Part shown: positions 17,498 through 27,027 of the stretch, in pieces
Layout: the number at the start of each line of letters is the position of its first letter
Numbering within the stretch: position 1 is the first letter of the stretch
Position numbers and translations under genes: made by a program
DNA from: Alloscardovia macacae
GTDB lineage: Bacteria; Actinomycetota; Actinomycetes; Actinomycetales; Bifidobacteriaceae
Direction of reading: 5' to 3'
Length of the DNA: 64,000 bases
Assembly: GCF_002259705.1 (NCBI RefSeq)
Contig: NZ_MWWT01000001.1
Location: forward strand, 310,001-374,000
The notes under the pieces: model-generated
Seen by the model: the letters and a program-made list of their open reading frames with translations, nothing else
Told to the model about the DNA's origin: nothing
Databases searched by the model: none

Positions 17498-18784
17498 ATG
17501 CTTGATATTCAATTTATGCGCGAACATGCCGATATCGTGAAGGAATCGCAGCGTAAGCGCGGTGAATCTGTGGAACTCGTGGATGATACTCTCCGCGCAG
17601 ACCAGCAGCGCCGCGACGCTCTGAAAGCCTTCGAAGATGCGCGTGCGCAGCAGAAGGACATGGGTAAGAAGGTCGCTTCGGCGCCGGCAGATCAGAAGGC
17701 TGCGCTCATCGCGCAGACGAAGGAGCTCGCCGCTCAGGTGGCGTCTCTGAAGGACGCCGCGGATAAAGCGAATGAAGACTACACGAACCTCATGTGGAAG
17801 TTCTCGAACGTGGTCGAAGATGCTGCTCCAGAAGGTGGCGAGGATGACTACGTGGTGGTGAAGGAGATAGGCACTCCACGTGACTTCGCAGCTGAGGGCT
17901 TCGAGCCGAAGAACCACCTCGAGCTGGGTGAGGGCGTAGCGGGCATCGACATGCGCCGCGGTGCGAAGGTCTCGGGTTCTCGCTTCTACTTCCTGCGCGG
18001 AGCCATAGCACGCCTCGAGCTGGCCATGCTCACCATGGCGGTAGACCAGGCAGAAGCGAACGGCTTCATCATGACCACCACACCTACGCTCGTGCGCCCA
18101 GAGATTATGGCAGGAACGGGCTTCCTGAACTCGCATGCAGATGAGATTTACCGTCTGCGTGAGCCAGATGATTCCTACCTCGTGGGTACATCGGAGGTAG
18201 CTCTCGCAGGTATGCATGCAGATGAAATCCTAGACCTGTCGAACGGTCCACTGCGTTACGCAGGCTGGTCCAGCTGCTACCGCCGTGAAGCGGGCTCTGC
18301 GGGTAAGGACACCATGGGCATCATTCGTGTGCATCAGTTTAATAAGGTGGAGATGTTCACCTACGTGAAGCAGGAAGACTCTCAGGCTGAGCACCAGCGT
18401 CTGCTCGCTATGGAGCAGGAGATGCTTGGTAAGGTGGAAGTGCCATACCGCATCATCGACACGGCTGCTGGTGACCTCGGTTCGTCTGCAGCGCGAAAGT
18501 TTGACTGCGAAGCATGGGTACCTACTCAGGGTCGCTACCGTGAGCTCACGTCTACCTCGAACTGCACGGAGTACCAGGCTCGTCGCCTGAACATTCGTGA
18601 ACGCCTGGAGGAAGGCGGCACTCGCCCAGTCGCTACGCTGAACGGTACTTTGGCTACGACGCGCTGGCTGGTGGCCATTCTCGAAAACCACCAGACTGCA
18701 GATGGCGCTATAGAGATTCCTGCAGCTATGCGTCCATACATGGGTGGTAAGGAAGTTATCGAGCCGACCACGTGGGAAGCGTAA
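17498..18784 (+). CDS. serS: Seryl-tRNA synthetase
   Basis: The 428-residue enzyme charges tRNA-Ser. The start [21 protein letters not shown] is the normal N-terminus; the open frame runs further upstream to 17225 but that part is the complement of the surface-protein signal region and should be ignored. The N-terminal antiparallel coiled coil covers about 25-110. Class II motifs follow: [15 protein letters not shown], then [28 protein letters not shown] (motif 2) and [19 protein letters not shown] (motif 3). A tRNA-Ser gene lies 102 bases downstream. Confidence 0.97.
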   Translation: MLDIQFMREHADIVKESQRKRGESVELVDDTLRADQQRRDALKAFEDARAQQKDMGKKVASAPADQKAALIAQTKELAAQVASLKDAADKANEDYTNLMWKFSNVVEDAAPEGGEDDYVVVKEIGTPRDFAAEGFEPKNHLELGEGVAGIDMRRGAKVSGSRFYFLRGAIARLELAMLTMAVDQAEANGFIMTTTPTLVRPEIMAGTGFLNSHADEIYRLREPDDSYLVGTSEVALAGMHADEILDLSNGPLRYAGWSSCYRREAGSAGKDTMGIIRVHQFNKVEMFTYVKQEDSQAEHQRLLAMEQEMLGKVEVPYRIIDTAAGDLGSSAARKFDCEAWVPTQGRYRELTSTSNCTEYQARRLNIRERLEEGGTRPVATLNGTLATTRWLVAILENHQTADGAIEIPAAMRPYMGGKEVIEPTTWEA

Positions 18785-18803
18785 AGAGCCGGAAGCGCTG
18801 GAT

Positions 18804-18832
18804 TTGCACTTTTGCGGAAAATAGCATATAGT
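18804..18832 (+). promoter_or_regulatory. Promoter of tRNA-Ser
   Basis: TTGCAC at 18804-18809 and TATAGT at 18827-18832 are 17 bases apart, an almost ideal vegetative promoter. It lies between serS and tRNA-Ser, so the tRNA can be made independently. An 11-base hairpin (18846-18882) separates it from the tRNA. Confidence 0.75.
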
Positions 18833-18886
18833 GCATAAGGTTGTGGTGATTCGGGAATGGACGTACGAGCCTCCCGGATCACTCGA

Positions 18887-18972
18887 GGATAGTTGGCCGA
18901 GCGGTCGAAGGCACTTGTCTTGAAAACAAGCGTACGAGAGTACCGGGGGTTCAAATCCCTCACTATCCGCCA
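18887..18972 (+). tRNA. tRNA-Ser (anticodon TGA)
   Basis: The acceptor GGATAGT at 18887 pairs with ACTATCC at 18962-18968, then discriminator G and an encoded CCA at 18970-18972. The anticodon stem-loop CTTGTCTTGAAAACAAG gives TGA, reading UCA and other UCN serine codons. The long variable arm is typical of tRNA-Ser. The T arm reads GGGGGTTCAAATCCC. Confidence 0.95.
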
Positions 18973-19157
18973 TTGTGATGTCTCGCATCCCGCATGAATA
19001 GAGGGCTGCGAGACATTTTATATCTTCTGAAGCAGTTTCTGCAGTGATGCTTTTTCGGGCATGTACGGGTGCTCTTTATGAGATAATAATAACCACTACT
19101 ATGTGTCGCTGGCGGGGTGCTTCTATCGGCGATGCAGGATACGAAATGAGGTGTGAT

Positions 19158-19370
19158 ATGCCTGCCACGAGTGCATCTGTGTCATATCCTGTGCGCCGCG
19201 TGATGTGGACGCGAAAGCAGCTTGTAGATAAGCAGAGTGCTTTGACGAAGAAGTATGGGTCGTTCGAGGATTTATATGCGCGTTCGAACGCATATGGCTT
19301 ATCGCTGGATGAATCGGAAGCTATGTCTGAACTTCAGCACATCAAGTTCCTCATGAAAGATTTCGATTAA
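19158..19370 (+). CDS. Small unknown protein, first gene of a two-gene cassette
   Basis: I set the start at ATG 19158 (GAGGTG just before it), giving about 70 residues; the frame is open further upstream. The core reads WTRKQLVDKQSALTKKYGSFEDLYARSNAYGLSLDESEAMSELQHIKFLMKDFD in overlapping pieces: a basic start, then two predicted helices rich in acidic residues. It ends 33 bases before the next gene. Shape and size fit an antitoxin or small adaptor, but I do not recognise it. The region is more AT-rich than neighbouring core genes, which may mean transfer. Confidence 0.6.
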   Translation: MPATSASVSYPVRRVMWTRKQLVDKQSALTKKYGSFEDLYARSNAYGLSLDESEAMSELQHIKFLMKDFD

Positions 19371-19403
19371 GAACCACGATGTATATGATGAAGTAGGTGC
19401 GGT

Positions 19404-19874
19404 ATGGGTGGTGAGGATACGGCCGTGTTCTTTGCGGAGCGCATAGAGTCCTTGTTACGGGGTGTCCTCGGCCAGCCGGATATGCATGGTTCTTATGCGC
19501 AGCTGTATGAGACGGAAGGTGCGCGGAAAACAGTTATCTCCCATGTGGGATCAGGAATAACTCTTACGGGAGAAGGGAAAGGCGTTCTTCGTCTCCAGTT
19601 TTCTTATGAATATGAGATAAATGCTCATGGGTATCTCACTATAGAAAAATCATCCATACGTATTTTGCCTCAGAATGAGGGGTATCTCGGAGCTCCTTTC
19701 TTTCATTATGATTATCTCCGTGATCATCATGGTGATGTTCCAGCAGCTCACATAAATATCCATGCGTCGAACGATGAGATGACGAAGACTATGCTTCAGT
19801 GTGGACTCAAAAAGCGTGGACGGCGTCGTCGTGAGAAGTTCGTAAAAAATTACGAGCGAGAGGAGGGCCTGTAA
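19404..19874 (+). CDS. Unknown protein, second gene of a two-gene cassette
   Basis: The 156-residue protein has a central mixed alpha/beta stretch (LRLQFSYEYEINAHGYLTIEKSSIRIL). Next comes a conserved-looking segment, FFHYDYLRDHHGDVPAAHINIHAS (about 110-133), rich in His and Asp. The tail is strongly basic (KKRGRRRREKFVKNYER). The His/Asp-rich segment could bind metal or be catalytic, but this is guesswork. It follows a 70-residue gene with a short gap, so the two are probably one transcript. A toxin-antitoxin pair is one possible reading; nothing in the sequence proves it. Its stop codon lies inside a hairpin. Confidence 0.65.
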   Translation: MGGEDTAVFFAERIESLLRGVLGQPDMHGSYAQLYETEGARKTVISHVGSGITLTGEGKGVLRLQFSYEYEINAHGYLTIEKSSIRILPQNEGYLGAPFFHYDYLRDHHGDVPAAHINIHASNDEMTKTMLQCGLKKRGRRRREKFVKNYEREEGL

Positions 19875-19909
19875 CAGCGGAATATGTTTCGCCGATACAG
19901 GCCCTCCTC
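19860..19909. terminator. Hairpin overlapping the stop of the cassette
   Basis: GAGGAGGGCCTGTA at 19860-19873 is the exact complement of 19896-19909, a 14-base stem with a 22-base loop. It lies between convergent genes and probably ends transcription from both sides, although no T run is present. Confidence 0.6.
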
Positions 19910-19932
19910 GTCGCTGATGACGTCGCAGGAGG

Positions 19933-20940
19933 TTAGTTCGAAAATGTAGGCTTCCACTCGCGCTCGAGTGGGAAGATCTTGAGAGTAGTGCTGTCGAGGT
20001 CTTCGTGGAAGAGGTTTACTGCTGTGATGTGAGAGTTCTCATGCGTCTTATAGTAGTAAATCCCCTTATCCACGTTACAGCAGGAACTATAAAGCGTGTA
20101 CTCGTACTGAGGGTGGCCGTCCGCATCGTCTCCGAGGTAGCAGCAGCCTTTCGCCTGCGCGACGCTGTCGAGAATGGAGAAGAACTGCTGGACGCTGCTT
20201 GCCTCATCTGCATCACTCAGAGAGTTCAGCTTCGTATATGCTGCACGCACGAAACGAGAAGCGCTGGAAAGGTCTCCAGGAAGCCCCATCGCGCCCATTC
20301 CACGACTATATGGTTCCACGGATGTCCCCGAGAGGAGGTTATTCATGAGCGGACCGTGAGACACGTGGAGGAAATCCTGAAGATGTGTCATGTGGTAGTC
20401 GAACGACGGGTTATTCGTCATAACGCCTACGGGATTCTCGTATATCTTTCCGCCATCCTTCGTGTATTCGTAGACGATGCATTCGTCTCTGTCCGCTATC
20501 ATCCAGTGGAGTGGGGATGCAGGAAGAGACTCTACGAAGCTTTCATCCGTGATGGTAAGACCTTCGAGAGCTGCCCTCGCTGTGCGAACATCCTTACACG
20601 TGCCGAGCAGCCAAGGGATGAGCTCGAATGATGTAACCTTCGCATTCGTTCTGTCTGCAGATGACGCAGTAGTAGTGCTGGAATACTGTGCATACCCGGA
20701 GAAGTTCAGTCCAGCTATACTCAGGCCGCATTCATTCGTAGCATCATAATACAGTGGGAAGTTAGAAATCACCGTGGCCATTCCTATGATGGCATAGTGG
20801 TGAGAAAGCTCGCCTTCGTGACGCAGAGAGAAGACAAAGTCGCGAGGTGTGATGGTTATCTTTTCTCCGTAGGAGCGCTCATAGTCGAGGTTCCTGCCGA
20901 AGTAATGGTCCTGCGTATGGTACGTAATGCTTGTACACAT
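19933..20940 (-). CDS. bsh: Bile salt hydrolase / choloylglycine hydrolase family
   Basis: The 335-residue protein is an N-terminal nucleophile hydrolase. Cys-2 follows the initiator Met and becomes the catalytic N-terminus, which fixes the start. Arg-16 and Asp-19 in FGRNLDYERSYGE, the Asn in CGLSIAGLNFSGYA, the Asn in MTNNPSFDYH and the Arg in LSSASRFVRAAY fit the active site of bifidobacterial enzymes. It should cut glycine or taurine from conjugated bile salts in the cytoplasm. AAAGGAG precedes the ATG. Penicillin V acylase activity is the main alternative in this family. It supports an intestinal habitat. Confidence 0.9.
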   Translation of the reverse strand: MCTSITYHTQDHYFGRNLDYERSYGEKITITPRDFVFSLRHEGELSHHYAIIGMATVISNFPLYYDATNECGLSIAGLNFSGYAQYSSTTTASSADRTNAKVTSFELIPWLLGTCKDVRTARAALEGLTITDESFVESLPASPLHWMIADRDECIVYEYTKDGGKIYENPVGVMTNNPSFDYHMTHLQDFLHVSHGPLMNNLLSGTSVEPYSRGMGAMGLPGDLSSASRFVRAAYTKLNSLSDADEASSVQQFFSILDSVAQAKGCCYLGDDADGHPQYEYTLYSSCCNVDKGIYYYKTHENSHITAVNLFHEDLDSTTLKIFPLEREWKPTFSN

Positions 20941-21003
20941 GAGGAACTCCTTTCGTCATATCTATTATACCGACAAATCGCGCGATATAGCCCGCCCTAG
21001 AGT

Positions 21004-22380
21004 ATGCTGGAAGATATGACTGAACAGAACGCAAGTGGCACGGTAGATAGCGGAAGAATTGACAGCAGGGAAGCAAGCGCGCCGGCGTCTACGTCCGTGT
21101 CCGCGCGGCTCGGGCAGCTGCAGTTTCACGCGTCCGGGAAGTTTCGCGTGCTGCAGGTGAGCGATAATCAGGACGGTCCGAAAGTCTCGAAAGATACGGT
21201 CCGGCTCATCGCGGCGGCGTGCGATGCTGCGCGGCCGGACATCGTCATTTTTACGGGAAATCAGATAGCCGGGTATGATACGGCGTACGCGCCTACGTTC
21301 GTGAAGCGCACGTGGCTCGACCGGCAGCTCGAGCCGTCCGCTGAGGAGAAGGAGCGCACGCGCCAGATAGTGCGCTCTACTTTAGCCGCCTTCCTCGAAC
21401 CGGTAGTCAGCCGGCATATTCCGTTCGCGGTTACTTTCGGAAATCATGATTTTCAGTGCGGTCTGAGCCTCGACGAGCTGACTGAGCTGTACCGTGAGTT
21501 TCCGGGGTGCGTGAATCCGCGTCGCGACACGCCGAACGCTTCAGGCGACACGCCGTCTGAGCAAGGCGACACGCCGAACGTTCTTCTGCCACATCAGCGT
21601 GTGTATGACTCGGGCGAGGCGGGCACGTTCGCACTGCCTGTGCGCGACCAGTATAACGAGGCGAATCTGCTGGGACTGACCATAGTAAATTCGGGAGACT
21701 ACGCGCAGGAGGGTGGGTATGCCGCGCCGAGCAGCCGCGCGCTACAGTTCGTCAAGCACGTCCCGCGTGAGATGAACGTGCGTGCTATGGCCTTCCAGCA
21801 CATGCCGGTGCAGAAGTATTACGACCTGCTCAGGCCCGTTCCGGTGACTACGGCGAACGCTATTCAGGGATATCGCGCGTTCGAATCGTACAGCTATGTG
21901 CTGGACGAGAACCGCACGCTTCCGGGCAGTTATCTCGGCGAGGGCATCAGCTGCCCGGACCGCGATACGAATGAGTTCCGCTTTTTGCAGGAGCACAATT
22001 ATTTCGCTCTGGCAGCAGCGCACGACCACCGAAATGCCATCGCTGGCGTGGTGGACGGGATTCTGCTGGCGAGCACGCCGACGGCCGGATTTAGCACTTA
22101 CGGGCCGAGCCCAGAAAACCGCGGCGTGCGGCTCTTCGAGTTCGACGTGCGCCATCCCTTCGAGCCGCGCACGCAGCTGCTCGAGTTCGGTGATCTCGTG
22201 GGAAAGCCGTCGGGGAATAAAGCGTATGCCCTCGCGAGCACGTACATGCCGAATAACACGGGCGAAGCTATAAACCTGCTCAGAAAGCCGAAAGTGCTCG
22301 CCAGTGTGGCAGCCGTAGTGGCGGGGATTATTTCTGTGCTGACCTTCGGGCGTGGCGGATCGCGCGGCGGGCGTAAGTAA
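21004..22380 (+). CDS. Calcineurin-like metallophosphoesterase
   Basis: The 458-residue protein has the metal-binding blocks of the superfamily: LQVSDNQDGP (an Asp ligand), VIFTGNQIAG (GN in place of GD), FAVTFGNHDFQ (the GNHD motif) and, later, ALAAAHDHRNA. There is a short threefold repeat, GDTPN-x-GDTP-x-GDTPN, near residues 177-193, coded by repeated CGACACGCCG. A hydrophobic helix lies near the C-terminus (about 432-450), followed by a Gly/Arg tail, so the protein may be membrane-attached. The substrate is unknown. The start is uncertain between 21004 and 21016. Confidence 0.8.
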   Translation: MLEDMTEQNASGTVDSGRIDSREASAPASTSVSARLGQLQFHASGKFRVLQVSDNQDGPKVSKDTVRLIAAACDAARPDIVIFTGNQIAGYDTAYAPTFVKRTWLDRQLEPSAEEKERTRQIVRSTLAAFLEPVVSRHIPFAVTFGNHDFQCGLSLDELTELYREFPGCVNPRRDTPNASGDTPSEQGDTPNVLLPHQRVYDSGEAGTFALPVRDQYNEANLLGLTIVNSGDYAQEGGYAAPSSRALQFVKHVPREMNVRAMAFQHMPVQKYYDLLRPVPVTTANAIQGYRAFESYSYVLDENRTLPGSYLGEGISCPDRDTNEFRFLQEHNYFALAAAHDHRNAIAGVVDGILLASTPTAGFSTYGPSPENRGVRLFEFDVRHPFEPRTQLLEFGDLVGKPSGNKAYALASTYMPNNTGEAINLLRKPKVLASVAAVVAGIISVLTFGRGGSRGGRK

Positions 22381-22404
22381 CGGCTCACGCGGCGGCGGGC
22401 GCGC

Positions 22405-22455
22405 GTAAGCCTTACAGCCGTACGGCCTTACGGCCTTACGGCTTACATCCTTACA
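22405..22455. repeat. Short tandem/inverted repeat between the phosphoesterase and IclR genes
   Basis: The unit CCTTACGG occurs repeatedly between 22405 and 22455, bounded by GTAAGCC and its complement GGCTTAC. The segment could fold as a compound hairpin between two convergent genes. Confidence 0.55.
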
Positions 22456-23242
22456 CGCGCGCCATGGCGTCGCTGAGGTACTTTCCTGCTTTCATGACCA
22501 GCGGCGCATAGTGACGCCCTGGGGATATGCCCATGCGGTCCACAGGGCCGGAGATGGAGATGGCGGCGATGACGTGACCAGACGCGTTACGGATAGGAGC
22601 CGAGACGGAGCATACGCCCTTCTCTCGCTCATTAATGGACTCGCTCCAGCCGCGGCGGCGTACGGTGTTCAGAGTCTGAGCGGTGAACTGTGCTCGGCGC
22701 AGTCCCTGGTGCATGTGCTCACTGTCTTCCCAAGCGAGAAGGATGTGCGCTGCGGATCCTGCTTCCATGGACAGCATGGCGCCCACAGGAATGGAATCGC
22801 GCAGACCGCTGGCACGCTCTACTGCTGCTATGCACACGCGCTGGTCTCCCTGGCGGCGGTATATCTGGGCGGATTCGCCAGTACGTTCGAGGAGAGTCTG
22901 AAGAATAGGTTCGGCAGATGTGAGCAGGCGGTCTTCGCCTGCTACGGTAGCGAGTTCAGCGAAGCGAGCACCCACGGTGAAGCGGCCCTGCTGGTCTCTG
23001 GCGATGAAGCGGTGTCGCTCCAAAGCGATGGCCAGGCGGTGCGTGGTCGGGCGAGCGAGACCTGTGTCATTCACGAGCTGAGACAGGGAGCACGGCCCCT
23101 TTTCGAGGGTGTCCAGAATGAGAGCAGCCTTATCCAGGACGCCGACGCCAGACTTCACGAGGTCGGGGGTCTTTTCGCCTGATTTTTCACTGCTTTTCGC
23201 GGATGTGTTCGCATCGTGGATGCCGATTTGCTTATCTACCAT
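22451..23242 (-). CDS. IclR-family regulator, LtbR/NdgR type
   Basis: The true gene is 263 residues from [11 protein letters not shown]; the much longer open frame upstream is the complement of leuCD. A winged helix-turn-helix is at about 40-95 ([33 protein letters not shown]), followed by an IclR effector domain ending in [10 protein letters not shown]. Actinobacterial regulators LtbR and NdgR sit divergent from leuCD and control leucine synthesis. The same arrangement here, with 72 bases between the starts, supports that role. A CATAAT box is six bases before the ATG, so the mRNA may be leaderless. Confidence 0.88.
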   Translation of the reverse strand: MVDKQIGIHDANTSAKSSEKSGEKTPDLVKSGVGVLDKAALILDTLEKGPCSLSQLVNDTGLARPTTHRLAIALERHRFIARDQQGRFTVGARFAELATVAGEDRLLTSAEPILQTLLERTGESAQIYRRQGDQRVCIAAVERASGLRDSIPVGAMLSMEAGSAAHILLAWEDSEHMHQGLRRAQFTAQTLNTVRRRGWSESINEREKGVCSVSAPIRNASGHVIAAISISGPVDRMGISPGRHYAPLVMKAGKYLSDAMARV

Positions 23243-23314
23243 GTATGTATTATGCCATCTCAGTATGTGACATGCAAACCCTCTGGGCGCGTCTTCATCA
23301 GTAAAAATGTACTC
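23243..23314. promoter_or_regulatory. Divergent iclR-leuC control region
   Basis: This 72-base gap holds CATAAT facing iclR and TAAAAA(T) at about 23302-23308 facing leuC. Both -10 boxes are so close to the start codons that leaderless mRNAs are likely. An IclR-type operator is expected here, but I see no clear palindrome. Confidence 0.55.
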
Positions 23315-24763
23315 ATGGGAAAAACGATGGCAGAAAAGGTATGGGCAGATCACCTCGTGCGTAAGGGCGAGGATGGCGCTCCTGACCTCATTTATATAGA
23401 TTTGCAGCTCATGCACGAAGTGACCAGCCCTCAGGCATTCGAGGGCCTGCGTCTCGCTGGCCGTCAGCTTCGCCATACGGAGCTGACTCTGGCCACCGAA
23501 GACCATAACACTCCGACGTTTAACATCGATCAGGTCTCGCCAGATGAGACGAGTGCGAAGCAGATATCCACTCTGGAAGCGAACTGTAAGGAGTTCGGAG
23601 TGCGTCTGCACCCACTGGGCGATGCAGACCAGGGCATCGTGCATGCCATGGGGCCGCAGCTGGGTGTGACTCAGCCGGGTATGACTATCGTGTGTGGAGA
23701 CTCGCACACCTCTACACATGGTGCATTCGGGGCGCTCGCCTTCGGTATCGGCACCTCGGAAGTGGAGCATGTCATGGCCACGCAGACGCTGAGTTTGAAG
23801 CCGTTTAAGACCATGGCCATTAATGTGGAAGGTGAGCTGCCGGAGGATGTGACCTCGAAGGACATCATCCTGGCCATCATCGCGAAGATAGGCATCGGCG
23901 GAGGTCAGGGCTATGTCTTTGAGTACCGTGGCGAAGCCATTCGTAAGCTGTCCATGGAAGCGCGCATGACCATCTGTAACATGTCCATAGAAGGCGGAGC
24001 GCGCGCCGGCATGATAGCTCCGGATGAGACCACCTTCGAGTATCTCAAGGGGCGACCACATGCTCCGAAGGGTGAGATGTGGGATCGCGCTGTGGAGTAC
24101 TGGAAGTCTCTGGTCACCGATGAGGATGCCGTCTTTGATAAGGAGATCACCCTGCGCGCAGATGAGCTGTCCCCATTCGTTACCTGGGGCACGAATCCAG
24201 GCCAGGGCATACCGCTGAATGATGCTGTTCCATCTCCAGAAGACTTCGCTGACCCTACGGATAAAGCTGCTGCGGAATCTGCGCTGAAGTACATGGGCCT
24301 CGAAGCAGGCACACCGATGCGTGACATCGCTGTGGACACCGTGTTCATAGGCTCCTGCACGAACGGCCGCATCGAAGACTTGCGTGCCGCAGCAGCCATT
24401 ATGAAGGGCCGTCATAAGGCAGAGAATCTGCATCGTGTTCTCGTGGTTCCTGCCTCTTCGCGCGCTCGTCTGCAAGCGGAGAAGGAAGGCCTGGATAAGA
24501 TCTTCCTCGACTTCGGCGCAGAATGGCGTAATGCGGGCTGCTCCATGTGCTTGGGTATGAATCAGGACCAGATGGTGGCACACGAGCGTGCTGTATCCAC
24601 CTCGAACCGTAACTTCGAAGGCCGCCAGGGTAAGGGCAGCCGTACACATCTGGCGTCTCCACTCGTGGCTGCAGCGACGGCTGTGCGCGGAACGCTCAGC
24701 TCGCCGCGTGACCTCGAGCCGCTGTCTGCATCCGTGGTCAGTGCCGTACAGGCCGTGCAGTAG
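23315..24763 (+). CDS. leuC: 3-isopropylmalate dehydratase large subunit
   Basis: LeuC with LeuD isomerises 2-isopropylmalate to 3-isopropylmalate in leucine synthesis. The 482-residue protein matches the bifidobacterial sequence along its length. [30 protein letters not shown] is near 125-155, and the three iron-sulfur cysteines are in GSCTNGR (about 347) and [10 protein letters not shown] (about 410). The start [15 protein letters not shown] agrees with relatives; MAEKV four codons later is possible. No ribosome binding site is seen, in keeping with a leaderless message. leuD begins 21 bases downstream. Confidence 0.96.
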   Translation: MGKTMAEKVWADHLVRKGEDGAPDLIYIDLQLMHEVTSPQAFEGLRLAGRQLRHTELTLATEDHNTPTFNIDQVSPDETSAKQISTLEANCKEFGVRLHPLGDADQGIVHAMGPQLGVTQPGMTIVCGDSHTSTHGAFGALAFGIGTSEVEHVMATQTLSLKPFKTMAINVEGELPEDVTSKDIILAIIAKIGIGGGQGYVFEYRGEAIRKLSMEARMTICNMSIEGGARAGMIAPDETTFEYLKGRPHAPKGEMWDRAVEYWKSLVTDEDAVFDKEITLRADELSPFVTWGTNPGQGIPLNDAVPSPEDFADPTDKAAAESALKYMGLEAGTPMRDIAVDTVFIGSCTNGRIEDLRAAAAIMKGRHKAENLHRVLVVPASSRARLQAEKEGLDKIFLDFGAEWRNAGCSMCLGMNQDQMVAHERAVSTSNRNFEGRQGKGSRTHLASPLVAAATAVRGTLSSPRDLEPLSASVVSAVQAVQ

Positions 24764-24784
24764 GGGAGAGGAGAAGCGAGAATT

Positions 24785-25501
24785 ATGGAAAAACTCACTG
24801 TTTTTACTGGTACGGGCGTGCCTCTGCGCCGCTCGAGCGTGGACACGGATCAGATTATCCCTGCTGTCTTCCTCAAGCGCGTGACGCGTTCGGGCTTTGA
24901 AGATGCGCTGTTTTATGCATGGCGCCGTGACCCGAACTTCATCCTGAACCAGGATGCGTACCGCGCGGGCAGCGTGCTCGTGGCGGGGCCGGACTTCGGC
25001 ATCGGTTCGTCGCGTGAGCATGCGGTCTGGGCGCTGCATGATTACGGTTTCCGCGTGGTCATAGCGCCACGTTTTGCAGATATTTTCTATGGTAATACTG
25101 CGAAGAACGGCGTTCTGGCAGCCCTCATGCCGATGGAATCCATCGAGCTGCTGTGGAAGCTGCTGGAAGAAGAGCCGGGCCTTCAGGTGACGGTGAGCCT
25201 CGTGGACCGCACGGTGACGTGTGGGGACGTCACGCTGCCGTTTGAGGTGGATGACTACGTGCGCTGGCGTCTGATGAATGGTTATGATGACATCGACCTC
25301 ACGCTCCAGCATGAGGATGCCATCGATGCGTATGAGAAGATGCGCGCAGAAAAGTTCCCGTTTAAGCCGAAGACTATCCCGGCTCTGACCACTCCGGTCG
25401 AGTATGTCAGCTCCGCGCCTGAGGTGAAAGAGCCATGGGACGGCCCTCTCGCAGACCGCGAGACGGCCGGCGAGACGGTGACAGCTGGAGCTGCAGAATA
25501 A
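24785..25501 (+). CDS. leuD: 3-isopropylmalate dehydratase small subunit
   Basis: The 238-residue protein is the swivel subunit of isopropylmalate isomerase. Visible family signatures are [44 protein letters not shown] and [17 protein letters not shown]. The C-terminal 35 residues are a low-complexity Glu/Pro/Thr tail beyond the usual end. AGGAG-like purines lie before the ATG. It shares a transcript with leuC and ends at a strong terminator. Confidence 0.95.
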   Translation: MEKLTVFTGTGVPLRRSSVDTDQIIPAVFLKRVTRSGFEDALFYAWRRDPNFILNQDAYRAGSVLVAGPDFGIGSSREHAVWALHDYGFRVVIAPRFADIFYGNTAKNGVLAALMPMESIELLWKLLEEEPGLQVTVSLVDRTVTCGDVTLPFEVDDYVRWRLMNGYDDIDLTLQHEDAIDAYEKMRAEKFPFKPKTIPALTTPVEYVSSAPEVKEPWDGPLADRETAGETVTAGAAE

Positions 25502-25530
25502 GATTTCTCGCCACAAGCGAGACTACAAGT

Positions 25531-25582
25531 ACGGCTGAGCGAGCCTGTCCTACGAAAGACAGTGTATGCTCAGCCGTTTTTT
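25531..25582 (+). terminator. Terminator of leuCD
   Basis: ACGGCTGAGC at 25531-25540 pairs exactly with GCTCAGCCGT at 25568-25577. A run of six or seven T ends at 25582. Confidence 0.9.
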
Positions 25583-25598
25583 GCATGGAAGGTATTTT

Positions 25599-26996
25599 TT
25601 ACAAAGCACTCAGGTCCACAGTGTGAATCAAGGGGCCGTCTGCACGCTGTGGCTCGAGGAACATACTCATATAGAGGGGCAGATAAACCACGCGCTCGCT
25701 TGTCTCGTTCTTCGGCGCCGCTACGTTCCCGCGACACAGTACGTAACTCACAGGTATGTTCCACTCGGACACAGCCATGATGTTATCGAGGGCCTTATGA
25801 CGGGTCCAGTCTCGCCCAGACTTTACTTCGAGCGGCAGCACGTCAGCACCCGACTCGACCATGAAGTCCACCTCGCCATAGCGTTTCGCGTTCATATAAT
25901 ACAAGTCAAAACCGTGCGCGCGCAGCTCCTGAGCGATGACATTCTCCATAACAGCGCCGAGATTCGCATCGACTCGCCCCTGCAGAATGTCATACTGCAG
26001 AGTCCCATGACCTACCTGTCCCATCAGAGCTGTACACAGCAAACCAGTATCGTTCAGGAACAGCTTAAAGAGACTGTGATTTCCGCTCCCTTCAAGAGGA
26101 CGTACGGGATCTTTCACGGTATAGCAGGGAAGAGCTACGCCTGCATCAGCGAGCCAGAGGAAACTACTCGCATAGCGGTTTTGGCGTGCAGTTTTCGAGA
26201 GATCTGCGAGGATGAATCGGCGGTTTTTATCGTCGAGCTGGGAAGGGATGGCGTCGAAGATGGCACGAATCTTCGTTTCGTCGTTTTTCTCGGCATATTT
26301 CGCTATATCGAGACGGTAGAGTGCGAGGAGGTCACGATGTATCTGTGTAACGCGTGCTATGTCATGTGTGGTGACGTATTCCTGAACGGCATCTGGCATG
26401 CCTCCCACGATGAGATATGTCTGCCACAGCTGCATCATCGTCGTGTGCACAGCATCGGGGACGGGTGTGCGCTGGGTAAAGTGCTCGCGCAGAATGTCCA
26501 GAGTGCGCTGCTGCACGCCGTTTGCGCGACAGAATTCGTCGAAATCGAGCGGATACATGTGGAGCTGCTGCTCGAAGCCTACCGGATAGGATGTCACCTG
26601 CCGTGTACGCACGCCGAGGAGAGATCCTGTTTCCACGTAGTCGAACCTGCCGTCTTCTACGAGAAACTTGATGGCTGTACGTGCAGAGGGGCATTCCTGA
26701 ATCTCGTCGAGGAGAATGAGCGTGCTGCCTGCCTCGAGAGGGGTGCGCAGGTACGCAGTGAGATTTGTGATAATCGTGTCTGCATCGAGACTGCCCTCGA
26801 AAATGCGTGCAGCTTCAGGGTCTTCGAGGAAGTTCAGCTCGGCGAAGTGGGTATACCGTTCACGAGCGAAAGCGCGCACGAGTGTAGTTTTTCCTATCTG
26901 GCGAGCGCCAGTAATCATGAGCGCTTTTTTTGACCTGCCTGACTTCTGGTCAGCTGACCATGCGTCGAGAGCTTTCCATGCTGTGCGTTCGAGCAT
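25599..26996 (-). CDS. AAA_14/DUF4143 family ATPase
   Basis: The 465-residue protein has an N-terminal ATPase module. Walker A is ITGARQIGKTTLVRAFA (about 28-44), Walker B is LILLDEIQECPSA, and a sensor-like ETGSLLG follows. The C-terminal DUF4143 domain reads NDTGLLCTALMG, AVMENVIAQEL and EVDFMVESGADVLPLEVKSG; the last resembles a PD-(D/E)XK nuclease-like end (GEVDF, LEVKSG). Proteins of this type are common, often horizontally spread, and of unclear role. The start was set at MLERTAW because GAGGAGG is six bases before that ATG. Three direct repeats lie just upstream. Confidence 0.85.
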   Translation of the reverse strand: MLERTAWKALDAWSADQKSGRSKKALMITGARQIGKTTLVRAFARERYTHFAELNFLEDPEAARIFEGSLDADTIITNLTAYLRTPLEAGSTLILLDEIQECPSARTAIKFLVEDGRFDYVETGSLLGVRTRQVTSYPVGFEQQLHMYPLDFDEFCRANGVQQRTLDILREHFTQRTPVPDAVHTTMMQLWQTYLIVGGMPDAVQEYVTTHDIARVTQIHRDLLALYRLDIAKYAEKNDETKIRAIFDAIPSQLDDKNRRFILADLSKTARQNRYASSFLWLADAGVALPCYTVKDPVRPLEGSGNHSLFKLFLNDTGLLCTALMGQVGHGTLQYDILQGRVDANLGAVMENVIAQELRAHGFDLYYMNAKRYGEVDFMVESGADVLPLEVKSGRDWTRHKALDNIMAVSEWNIPVSYVLCRGNVAAPKNETSERVVYLPLYMSMFLEPQRADGPLIHTVDLSAL

Positions 26997-27027
26997 GCTA
27001 CACCTCCTCAGATAGAGCAAGAAAAGG

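Noticed and set aside
23243-25516. A very long minus-strand reading frame running from the IclR gene across leuC and leuD
   Set aside because: It is the complement of the two real genes; its residues are rich in His and Arg, and the IclR start at 23242 is well supported.
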